Shown here one piece after another: positions 55,324-64,000 of a stretch of DNA of 64,000 bases (within the stretch, counting starts at the first letter, position 1; each line of letters opens with the position of its first letter). The translations under genes were made by a program, and so were the position numbers. Where the stretch lies: contig NC_091947.1 in the NCBI RefSeq assembly GCF_041260155.1, forward strand, positions 36,156,032-36,220,031, read 5' to 3'. Under the pieces are notes generated by a model. It made no database searches, was not told the origin of the DNA, and saw nothing but the letters and a program-made list of their open reading frames with translations. The stretch is from Ptychodera flava. Its lineage: Eukaryota; Hemichordata; Enteropneusta; Ptychoderidae.

Positions 55324-57545
55324 CATTGACTGCCACAGCCAGTACTGGTTTCATTGACTGCCACAGCCAGTACTGGTTGCATTGACTGCCACAGCCAGTA
55401 CTGGTTGCATTGACTGCCACAGCCAGTACTGGTTGCATTGACTGCCACAGCCAGTACTGGTTGCATTGACTGCCACAGCCAGTACTGGTTGCATTGACTG
55501 CCACAGCCAGTACTGGTTGCATTGACTGCCACAGCCAGTACTGGTTGCATTGACTGCCACAGCCAGTACTGGTTGCATTGACTGCCACAGCCAGTACTGG
55601 TTGCAATGACTGCCACAGCCAGTACTGGTTGCATTGACTGCCACAGCCAGTACTGGTTGCATTGACTGCCACAGCAAGTACTGGTTGCATTGACTGCCAC
55701 AGCAAGTACTGGTTGCAATGACTGCCACAGCCAGTACTAGTTGCATTGACTGCCACAGCCACTACTGGTTGCATTGACTGCCACAGCCAGTACTGGTTGC
55801 ATTAACTGCCACAGCCAGTACTGGTTGCATTGACTGCCACAGCCAGTACTGCATCGACTGCCACAGCCAGTACTGGTTGCATTGACTGCCACAGCCAGTA
55901 CTGGTTGCATTGACTGCCACAGTCAGTACTGCATCGACTGCCACAGCCAGTACTGGTTGCATTGACTGCCACAGCCAGTACTGGTTGCATTGACTGCCAC
56001 AGCCAGTACTGGTTGCATTGACTGCCACAGCCAGTACTAGTTGCATTGACTGCCACAGCCAGTACTGGTTGCAATGACTGCCACACCAGTACTGGTTGCA
56101 TCGACTGCCACAGCCAGTACTGGTTGCATTGACTGCCACAGCCAGTACTGGTTGCATTGAGTGCCACAGCCAGTACTGCATCGACTGCCACAGCCAGTAC
56201 TGGTTGCATTGAGTGCCACAACCAGTACTGGTTGCATTGACTGCCACAGCCAGTACTGGTTGCATTGACTGCCACAGCCACTACTGGTTGCATTGACTGC
56301 CACAGCCAGTACTGCATCGACTGCCACAGCCAGTACTGGTTGCAATGACTGCCACAGCCAGTACTGGTTGCATCGACTGCCACAGCCAGTACTGGTTGCA
56401 TTGACTGCCACAGCCAGTACCGGTTGCATTGACTGCCACAGCCAGTACCGGTTGCATCGACTGCCACAGCCAGTACTGGTTGCATTGACTGCCACAGCCA
56501 GTACTGGTTGCATTGACTGCCACAGCCAGTACTGGTTGCATTGAGTGCCACAGCCAGTACTGCATCGACTGCCACAGCCAGTACTGGTTGCATTGAGTGC
56601 CACAACCAGTACTGGTTGCATTGACTGCCACAGCCAGTACTGGTTGCATTGACTGCCACAGCCACTACTGGTTGCATTGACTGCCACAGCCAGTACTGCA
56701 TCGACTGCCACAGCCAGTACTGGTTGCAATGACTGCCACAGCCAGTACTGGTTGCATCGACTGCCACAGCCAGTACTGGTTGCATTGACTGCCACAGCCA
56801 GTACCGGTTGCATTGACTGCCACAGCCAGTACCGGTTGCATCGACTGCCACAGCCAGTACTGGTTGCATTGACTGCCACAGCCAGTACTGGTTGCATTGA
56901 CTGCCACAGCCAGTACTGGTGGCATTGACTGCCACAGCCAGTACTGGTTGCATTGACTGCCACAGCCAGTACTGGTTGCATTGACTGCCACAGCAAGTAC
57001 TGGTTGCAATGACTGCCACAGCCAGTACTGGTTGCATTGACTGCCACAGCCAGTACTGGTTGCATTGACTGCCACAGCCAGTACTGGTTGCATTAACTGC
57101 CACAGCCAGTACTAGTTGCATTGACTGCCACAGCCAGTACTGCATCGACTGCCACAGCCAGTACTGGTTGCATTGAGTGCCACACCACTACTGGTTGCAT
57201 TGACTGCCACAGCCAGTACTGGTTGCATTGACTGCCACAGCCAGTACTGGTTGCATTGACTGCCACAGCCAGTACTGGTTGCATTGACTGCCACAGCCAG
57301 TACTGGTTGCATTGACTGCCACAGCCAGTACTGGTTGCATCGACTGCCACAGCCAGTACTGGTTGCATTGAGTGCCACAGCCAGTACTGCATCGACTGCC
57401 ACAGCCAGTACTGGTTGCATTGACTGCCACAGCCAGTACTGCATCGACTGCCACAGCCAGTACTGGTTGCATTGACTGCCACAGCCAGTACTGGTTGCAT
57501 TGACTGCCACAGCCAGACTGGTTGCATTGACTGCCACAGCCAGTA
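55324..57545. repeat. Large minisatellite, 28-bp unit with 24-bp variant, ~80 copies
   Basis: Unit TGACTGCCACAGCCAGTACT then GGTTGCAT. A shorter variant reads AGTACTGCATCGACTG, lacking the GGTT block. Other variants (GAGTGCC, CAACCAG, CACTACTGG, GTACCGG) mark positions. The order of variants in 56170-56550 recurs 384 bp later (56554-56934), so a higher-order block was duplicated. The - strand stays open for up to 447 codons because the unit has no stop in any of its three - frames; this is not a gene. Confidence 0.95.
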
Positions 57546-60500
57546 CAAGTACCATCATATATGTAAGTGTTTGTAGGATTGTAAATAAAAATTTGTTGCA
57601 GAATGGGTCAGAGAGTTTGCTGAGAAGTTGACATAGGTCAGTGATTTGCAGTACTGTCCCCCATTTTGGGGTGTAGACCTTTTTCTTGTTATCCCACAAT
57701 GCACTGCTGTGACAGTTTAAAACTCTGTACACACACTTGAAACAAAACATCACTTTTGGCAAGTACATTTTGTATCACATTGTACACTGATATACATGTA
57801 ATTTACAGCAAATGGCTGTACATAGGTATCCAAGGAAACTTCCCAGCATTTGTTAAAATTAAGGCATTGTAAATAGTCACATTACTTTCTAGTCATCAAA
57901 ATAGTTTTAGTAAGGAAGTTCATTTTTTTCGATTTCACGGAAATTCATCCAATTCTGTTAAAATGTATGAATGGTCTATGGGAAAATACAGTATTTGGCA
58001 GGGATATTTGAAGTCAAGACTTTAAATCTCTCTGATTAAATTTGTTCTTTTCCTTTAATGAGAATTGTTGTTAACTGTTTGATCAGTATGCAGATGAACA
58101 GAAGTCAGACCTGCATTCTTTTACTTTTAGATATTTCTTACAAATGCTGGTGATTAACTAATTATGCTATCCTAGGGTAGGTGTCCTGGTGATTTAACCA
58201 TCACAACAAACAGACTCTGCAGCTTTTCATTCATGACCATCTGCATGGGCCATCACTGCCTCTGTCAGTACATCTGATAATACTCATGGCGCCTTAAACC
58301 ACTTCAGTTCATGTTCACAATAATACCTTTATTCCAGCAAAGCTACATCATCACAGTATCCTTGACACTTGGACCCCCTCCTCAACCAATTCCAAGTTAC
58401 ACTGTTTGTTTGTCACAGTGTGAACAGTGCAGCAATGCTGTCCCTGAAAGTTGCGTAAAGTGTTTGATAAGCTTTCAGTTAGTTTGATTGCAGCCTTTTA
58501 TTGGTTGTCCGGATCTTAGAAAAGTATCAGGTATATGGACATTTGTACTGCAACTACATCTCATCAGATGGTTTCAATTCAACTACTGTACATCTCATAA
58601 GATGGTTTCAATGCAACTGCATCTCATAAGATGGTTTCAATTCAACGTTGCAAGTACTGTCTATCACAGCTGCAAGTAAAAGCAAGTAACGATGCAGCAA
58701 TACGATAGGAAAGCACTATTTCCAGGGTTTTGTTGTGGGTACCAGGGTGAGACTTCACTACTCAGCAACATCTCACCTGGGATGACTGACACCGAATCAT
58801 TTTTAGAAGGACAAATAACCATTCTGTTACATACTTTCCACATGACAATTAATCACAGCTCATCTTTGCCACTGACCTCAGGGAAAAAACATGCCATCCT
58901 CATGAACCTCACTTCATTTGATTTTGACATTTTCTGCAGGAAACTGCTAGGGAGTTGTACTAACCCGTATTTGCATATGAATAGGAACTGTCTCAGAATC
59001 AACATGAAATGTATATGACAGTGTGATTGACCAGATGATTGATTGCTGATAGTAAGAAGATGATGTATTTGCCAGAAAGAATCACAACCATATGGTTGTA
59101 TCTCTCTCATAGCCCACTCTCCTCTGAACTCAAACAGAATACATCTAGAATGGTGATCTTCATTTCCATACATAGATGTTGAAATCAATCAGGAACAGAC
59201 TAGAATGAGAAAAGATTGCTCAAGATTACAATAACATTTCTTTATATTTCTGATGTGCCACTACCATACGTTGATTCTCAGTAGGAAATTGAATAGCACA
59301 TTGTTGCCAGGGACTCTGATTATAACAACAAAATATTATCCAACATGATAGAATGATGTGTAAGGACTGTCAATGATAAACCATGCTTGTTTTAACATAC
59401 AAAGTAACTCAAGCAAACAGAGTAACATACTAACAAACTATTTTGTTTACCAATTTTTAAGCTTTCTGTGCCTCACTTTAAAAAAGCACTTGTCTATTAT
59501 TTAGCCATTCAGACTTGCTTTTCAACCGCAAAGTTTGTCACAAACTACTGATCATCAGCTTCTGGTTACAGTTAATGAATTGTCAGGGTCGACCATGTCC
59601 AAAGAGAGTGAAGTAGCTTGTGAAGGGAATATTGTAAGGGAAAGGACCGCTTGTAAAGCTTTAAAAATATGAAATCTGTTCTGAGGTATTCACAGAAATG
59701 GGCAAACTTTTTACTTAAAGTAGCATCAATGATGTACAGCCTTTCCTTCTGAAGAGATCTTTAATTCTATTGTTTTGATGATCAGTTCAGAGAAAAAGCT
59801 TGAATCCAAGAAATACCAATGACACAAAAAAAATGAAAGCATTCAAGTTCTGGGTCACTACGTCCATCCATTTTGAGTGATTTCAGTGGGAAGAATTTGG
59901 GAGTAGCTAATTACATACTGTTTGATTTCATTCATCTAATCTGAAAACAGGATTCAAAGAAAATGAAAATGGGGTATAAAGTGTGTAGGTAAGATACATT
60001 AGAATAGTAAAGCAGCCAATTATAGTGGATAATTGCATGGGGCTGGGCAATAAAAGTTGACTGGAGCATTCTCCAGTGGCTCGTAAAAACCCATGTTTAC
60101 TCTGAAGTGGTAAGAGGGACTGTTCAGGTCAGGGAGATGATTTACGGTGCATGACAAGCAGGAACCAGGTTTGAAACTATAAAGTTTACCACTAATTGAC
60201 ATAGACCTTGACCTGTGCCATACCCCCCAGAAGATCTAAGCTTGATGGGGTCATCTTGCAGAAGGGCAAAGTGACCTATATGACCATTCAGTGATATGAA
60301 GTGAAAGCCAGTACTACATTTGGTGTAGCATGGAACCTACCAACTGACTTGCAGTCAGTCAATGTCAGTTGTATGTTGCAGCCTGCAAAAGTTAATACCA
60401 TTCATTTTACTTCTTTGGGGATTTTTGCCATATATATGTACACAGCCACATAACTTTTTGAAGTGTGTCAAGGTGCAAGCACCCTATCAAAAGCAATTTG

Positions 60501-60838
60501 GCTTGGAAAGGGTAATATGTCACTCCTTACAATGATTAAATGTATCCTATCAGCTTTAATTACAGCTTTGTTCACGTAGTACAGCCTACACTCTCAAGTA
60601 AGGGCAGACTTGCAATTTGTTTACTTGACTAGGTTATATTTGGGTTTTTTTTAATAAAATGTATATTGTTATCCTGCCGCCTAAAATACAAGAATTGATT
60701 GGTTGTCAAACATGATGCTATTTACATAAAGCTTGCGGTATATATACACCAAATGTAATATCACTAAGGTGTTCCTCTATCAGTTTGAACTACTGAGCTA
60801 GGAAATACTGTAGTGCTTTCAATGCAAAGGTAACTGGT
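57546..60838. other. Intergenic or intronic, nothing recognised
   Basis: AT-rich DNA with short frames on both strands (for example 58692-59018) that show no family features or splice structure. Contains the small repeat at 58555. Confidence 0.4.
58555..58646. repeat. Three imperfect copies of a ~30-bp unit
   Basis: ACATCTCATCAGATGGTTTC and close variants (CATCTCATAAGATGGTTTCA) recur three times with AATTCAACT or AATGCAACT between. Confidence 0.8.
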
Positions 60839-61500
60839 TTTAGCTCCCATAGCCATATGTATATATGGCAATGGAAGCTATTCTTATAGGCTAGGGAAAT
60901 GTCTGTATGTATGTATGTCTGTATGTCTGTATGTCTGTATGTCTGTATGTCTGTCCGTCAACATCAAAAACTCCAAAACCGCTGTACATTTCATCTTGAT
61001 ATTTGGTGTGTACATGGATGATGGGCTGTAGATGAGATTTGTTCAAATGAAGTTGTCATTGCCAAAAATATGCAAATTAAGTGAAAAAATGTAAAAACAT
61101 CCAAATTGAAAAAACTCAATAACCACTGAGCAGATTACATGAAAAATTAGCATGTAAGTACTTTGGGCTGACATGAAATGATTGTGCACATCTTGGGTCA
61201 GTATCTTGGACTTGCTATTTTTCATGAATTTTTTTGTAATTTTCTCCCATTTTTGGTCAAAAAATCTCCTGCTCTGAAACCACAAGTCCAATTGATTTGA
61301 AACTTGGTATGGAAGTGCATAGGAGTGACCTTTCCCAAATTTGGGCAAATCGTGGTGAAATTTGCATATTTTTAGTTTACACGTCCATAGACTCCCATGT
61401 ATAAGGCAGATCTCCATAGACTTCCATGTATAAGGCCACGAAAAATAAAAATTTAGTTTCTCATCGTATTCATATTGCAAAAAGGATGCAGTGACACAAT
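60839..61500. repeat. Dispersed repeat with GTCTGT-leader
   Basis: Starts with a small inverted pair (TAGCTCCCATAGCCATATG and CATATGTATATATGGCAATGG), then TATGTCTG repeats (60901-60955), CTGTCCGTCAACATCAAAAA and phrases such as TGAAACTTGGTATGGAAGTG that resemble the class at 1.9-2.9 kb. The - strand frame at 61043-61480 looks like chance. Confidence 0.5.
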
Positions 61501-62306
61501 TTTTAGTCCCAACGGATGAAGTCCAGTGAGCTTATAGATTGGGTCATGTCCGTCTGTTCGTCCATCCGTGAGTCCATCCGTTCACGCAGATATCTCGATA
61601 TTTTGACAAAATGTCATGTGACCTTGATGACCTTTGATCTCAAATATACATATTTGTCCATAACTCAGTAACTCAGTAACCACAAGTGCTACAGCCTTCA
61701 TGTATGGTATGATGGGACACCTTATGACGCCACATATTGTACCTCATTAATTATGTGCATATCTAATTTTGAGCGAGCCAATAGAGCTAGAGGTCTGATT
61801 TTGGTATATAGGGATAACTTAGCAATACAATTTTTTTGACAAAATGTCACGTGACCTCGGTCACCTTTGACCTCAAATATACATATTTGTCCATAACTCA
61901 GTAACCACAAGTGCTACAGCCTTCGTGTATGGTATGATGGGACACCTTATGACGCCACATATTGTACCTCATTAATTATGCACATATCTAATTTTGAGCG
62001 AGCCAATAGAGCTAGAGGTCTGATTTTTGGTATATAGGGATAACTTAGCAAAACAATTTTTTTGACAAAATGTCACGTGACCTCGGTGACCTTTGACCTC
62101 AAATATACATATTTTTCCATAACTCGGTAACCACAAGTGCTACACCTAGACTTGGTTCAAGTCTGTGATTTGTGAATGTTTGAGTGGAGTGAACGCAATG
62201 ATTTGTATTCTGCTTTCATGTGAAACGCGCGCGTGAGTGGACGCGATGAGTAGGGTGAACGCGATGAGGAGAGTGAACGCTATACAGCGGAGTTTCACCC
62301 GGAATC

Positions 62307-63084
62307 ACAGACTTGGCTTTCTTGCACGATCTGCGTTGCTATAAATTATTCATGAAATGACGTTTTCTTTACTCATATATTATTCATAAGATGACATCAC
62401 TGAATTTTACACATTGGGAGGAGTTAGGCCTACCAAATGACCCAAACGAGACGTGCATAAAACCACTACTACCTCCATGATAAAACTCACATGGCGTTGT
62501 TGACAAAATGTCGAGTGCGATCACTCCCACAGAAGTCAGCACGACCTCTGTTGTATCTCCGAAAACGCGTGAAAATATCTGTGTTGTTTGTGAGGCCCAT
62601 GTTGCAAAATGCGAAAATCGTCGCCGGTTATTCAAGGATGGGAAAAAGATACCGCCCTTACAGTTGTAGCCTGTTCTATTACGTGCCCAAAGCGATGGAA
62701 ATCAAAACAATGTGGGGAGACTTCGTATGTCAGTGATTTTCCGCTGCCGGTTGGTGCGGAGACGAACACATCTTTTCCCTCAATGTAACTCTCAACAAGC
62801 TTTCTTTGGTAATCTCGCATGATTAGCGATGGTCGACCGATCAGTTGTAAAACGCGGTTGATGTACGAACTGGATGCCATTATTCGCCCAGATATAAAAC
62901 GTACTCGATGTCCAGCTTTGCACAGAGATGACAACAAACTTTTTAATGCATGCAGAGGTTTATTAGCATGCGTTCTTCTCATTGGCCAGAATAAAGGCGG
63001 GGCTGTCAATCATTTTGTATTGCTTACGTCACTGTGTACACAGTCCGTCTCACCGCCTGTACTTTGCAAGAAGTCCAAGTCGGT
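62307..63084. mobile_element. Nested TIR element holding a helicase exon fragment
   Basis: Begins ACAGACTTGGCTTTCTTGCA and ends in the inverse of ACCGACTTGGACTTCTTGCA, 16 of 20 bases alike. GAATC flanks it on both sides (62302-62306 and 63085-63089). The MITE copy at 15.4 kb has this site uninterrupted (GATTCC at 15443-15448 on the opposite strand). So the 778-bp segment entered the MITE later. It carries a RecQ-like helicase fragment on the - strand. Confidence 0.65.
62683..62880 (-). pseudogene. RecQ-like helicase N-terminal fragment (captured)
   Basis: From an ATG at 62880 the - strand reads MASSSYINRVLQLIGRPSLI, then MRDYQRKLVESYIEGKDVFV and SAPTGSGKSLTYEVSPHCFD. The pattern aromatic-Q-x(n)-G-x-D-x-FV-x-x-PTGxGKS is helicase motifs 0 and I as in RecQ-type superfamily 2 enzymes; APTGSGKS is Walker A. 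No motif II (DEAH) or later motifs follow; a possible donor (CACGTAATA) at the end of the fragment suggests it is one captured exon. It lies in a transposon, so a host gene here is unlikely. It may be transcribed but could not be an active helicase. Confidence 0.7.
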
Positions 63085-63525
63085 GAATCCGGCAGAAACT
63101 AACTCACTACTGCGCAGACTCAAACGTGACGCATTCAATCGCTAGGAAAACCTAGGAGAGACACAAGAGAAACTATTATAAATGATTTAATTTTTTTAAA
63201 ATTCACCGACTTGAACCAAGTCTAGTGCTACACCCTTCATGTTTGGTATGATTGGACACCTTATGACGCCACATACTGTACCTCAATAATTATGCCTATA
63301 TCTCATTAAAAGCGAGCCAATAGAGCTGGATGTCTGATTTTTGGTATATAGGGATAACTATAGGAGAGAAATTTTTTGACCAAATGTCATGTGACCTCGA
63401 TGACCTTTTCCCTAAAATATATGTTTATGTCAATAAATAAGTAACCACAAGTGCTATGTCCTTTGTATTTAGTAGGATGGGAGACCTTATGACAACACAC
63501 GCTTTACCTCATTAATTATGTACCA

Positions 63526-64000
63526 GTGTTCTCCCAGGCCATTTTAGCGTAGCGGTCCCGCTACGCTTTCGCCTCTCCCCGCTACGCTTTGATTCTCCCC
63601 GCTACGCTTTAAAATATTCCCGCCATCCTTTAGTTCACACGCTCTGCGTAGCTACCAGCTGTTGCATGCATTGTCTACTCATTAGCGCTCACTGCAACTT
63701 TCAACCTGGTGAAAGAGTGGAAGGTGTGAAGTATGGTATGCGTCCGATAAGTTGTCCGTAAGTGTTGAGAGGAACGTTAAAACAATAGAAGAATCGGCTG
63801 GGTTGTTCACAAGTTTTCATTCTACAACGACTATTACGACCAACAAAGACCTTTAGTCGGTATACATCGAGGACAAGTATTCACAGAGTTAGGCGGTGTA
63901 GCACTAGCGGGGCCTTTGATCACATTCCCATGCTTAGATCAACAAAATGGACCGCAAAAGAAACAAAAGAAGCAGTTGACTAGTGAGGTTGATTATGATT
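63526..64000. other. Start of an unfinished element or unique DNA at the window edge
   Basis: CAGTGTTCTCCCAGGCC at 63526-63542 looks like a hAT-type terminus (CAGTG start); it follows the last tandem unit. Next come repeats of CCGCTACGCTT (63550-63612). The rest has no open frame of note before the window ends, so the other end and any transposase cannot be seen. Confidence 0.3.

Larger units (their letters stand above)
62147..63224. mobile_element. MULE-like MITE carrying a nested helicase-bearing insert
   Basis: Ends TAGACTTGGTTCAAGTC and GACTTGAACCAAGTCTA as in the 287-bp copy at 17378. The 10-base flanks GTGCTACACC (62137-62146 and 63225-63234) are identical. Of its 1078 bp, about 295 correspond to the plain MITE; the rest (62307-63084) is an insertion. 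The family's 9- to 10-bp duplication points to Mutator-like transposition. Confidence 0.85.
61500..63540. repeat. Tandem repeat, unit ~225 bp, interrupted by a transposon
   Basis: Units begin near 61608, 61842, 62067 and 63381 with AAATGTCATGTGACCTTGAT or a close form. They contain ACCACAAGTGCTACAGCCTT, GACACCTTATGACGCCACAT and AGCGAGCCAATAGAGCTAGA. The third unit is broken after CACAAGTGCTACACC by the element at 62147-63224 and resumes after it. The leader (61500-61605) has GTCCGTCTGTTCGTCCATCC, linking it to the repeats at 1.9 and 60.9 kb. Confidence 0.85.

Noticed and set aside
55211-57768. - strand frames up to 447 codons with a 28-residue repeat
   Set aside because: They read the 28-bp minisatellite; all three - frames are open and protein-like variation (synonymous bias) is absent.
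62384-62736. Further coding part of the helicase on either strand left of the Walker A fragment
   Set aside because: The frames there show no DEAH box or other helicase motif; only the first motifs are present.

Overview
The window looks like the genome of an invertebrate animal, most likely a marine deuterostome (hemichordate, echinoderm or cephalochordate; I cannot choose between them). It has long AT-rich introns, two multi-exon genes with clear animal homologues, many small DNA transposons, a LINE fragment and several minisatellites. No bacterial operons, CRISPR array, rRNA or convincing tRNA were seen.

Layout. 0-1.5 kb: a possible last coding exon of a + strand gene that begins left of the window. 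1.9-10 kb: degenerate ~137-bp repeats, a 25-bp minisatellite, a 1.9-kb TTA-flanked DNA transposon and small palindromic elements. 10.75-18.14 kb (- strand): a six-exon gene for a four-helix CD20-like protein with two PPxY motifs, closest by architecture to the ENTREP/FAM189 group. Its introns hold several MITEs and a minisatellite that grew out of a MITE end. 18.1-27 kb: intergenic DNA between divergent promoters. 26.98-41.27 kb (+): an arylsulfatase G-like lysosomal sulfatase gene of ten exon positions; I could follow the frame and splice phases to the stop. 41.3-49.2 kb: repeats and TIR elements. 49.26-50.09 kb (+): a probable first exon and a possible terminal exon of an unrecognised small protein. 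50-64 kb: intergenic or intronic DNA dominated by a 17-bp and a 2.2-kb 28-bp minisatellite, a ~225-bp tandem repeat, and a nested transposon carrying a RecQ-like helicase fragment.

Main points of interest. (1) The arylsulfatase gene has two versions of the exon that carries an active-site loop. They are phase-identical, 132 and 138 nt, and look built for mutually exclusive use; they differ at the position of the active-site serine (Thr versus Ser). (2) One intron of the same gene has a GC donor. (3) At 62-63 kb a TIR element with a helicase Walker A exon sits inside a MULE-like MITE, which sits inside a tandem repeat; each step has target duplications, and another copy shows the empty site. 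(4) The 15.6-kb minisatellite unit contains the MITE terminus plus its target duplication. (5) A LINE reverse-transcriptase fragment is split by a 2.3-kb element that itself holds two other elements.

All calls come from reading the sequence and remembered family features; no database search was run.
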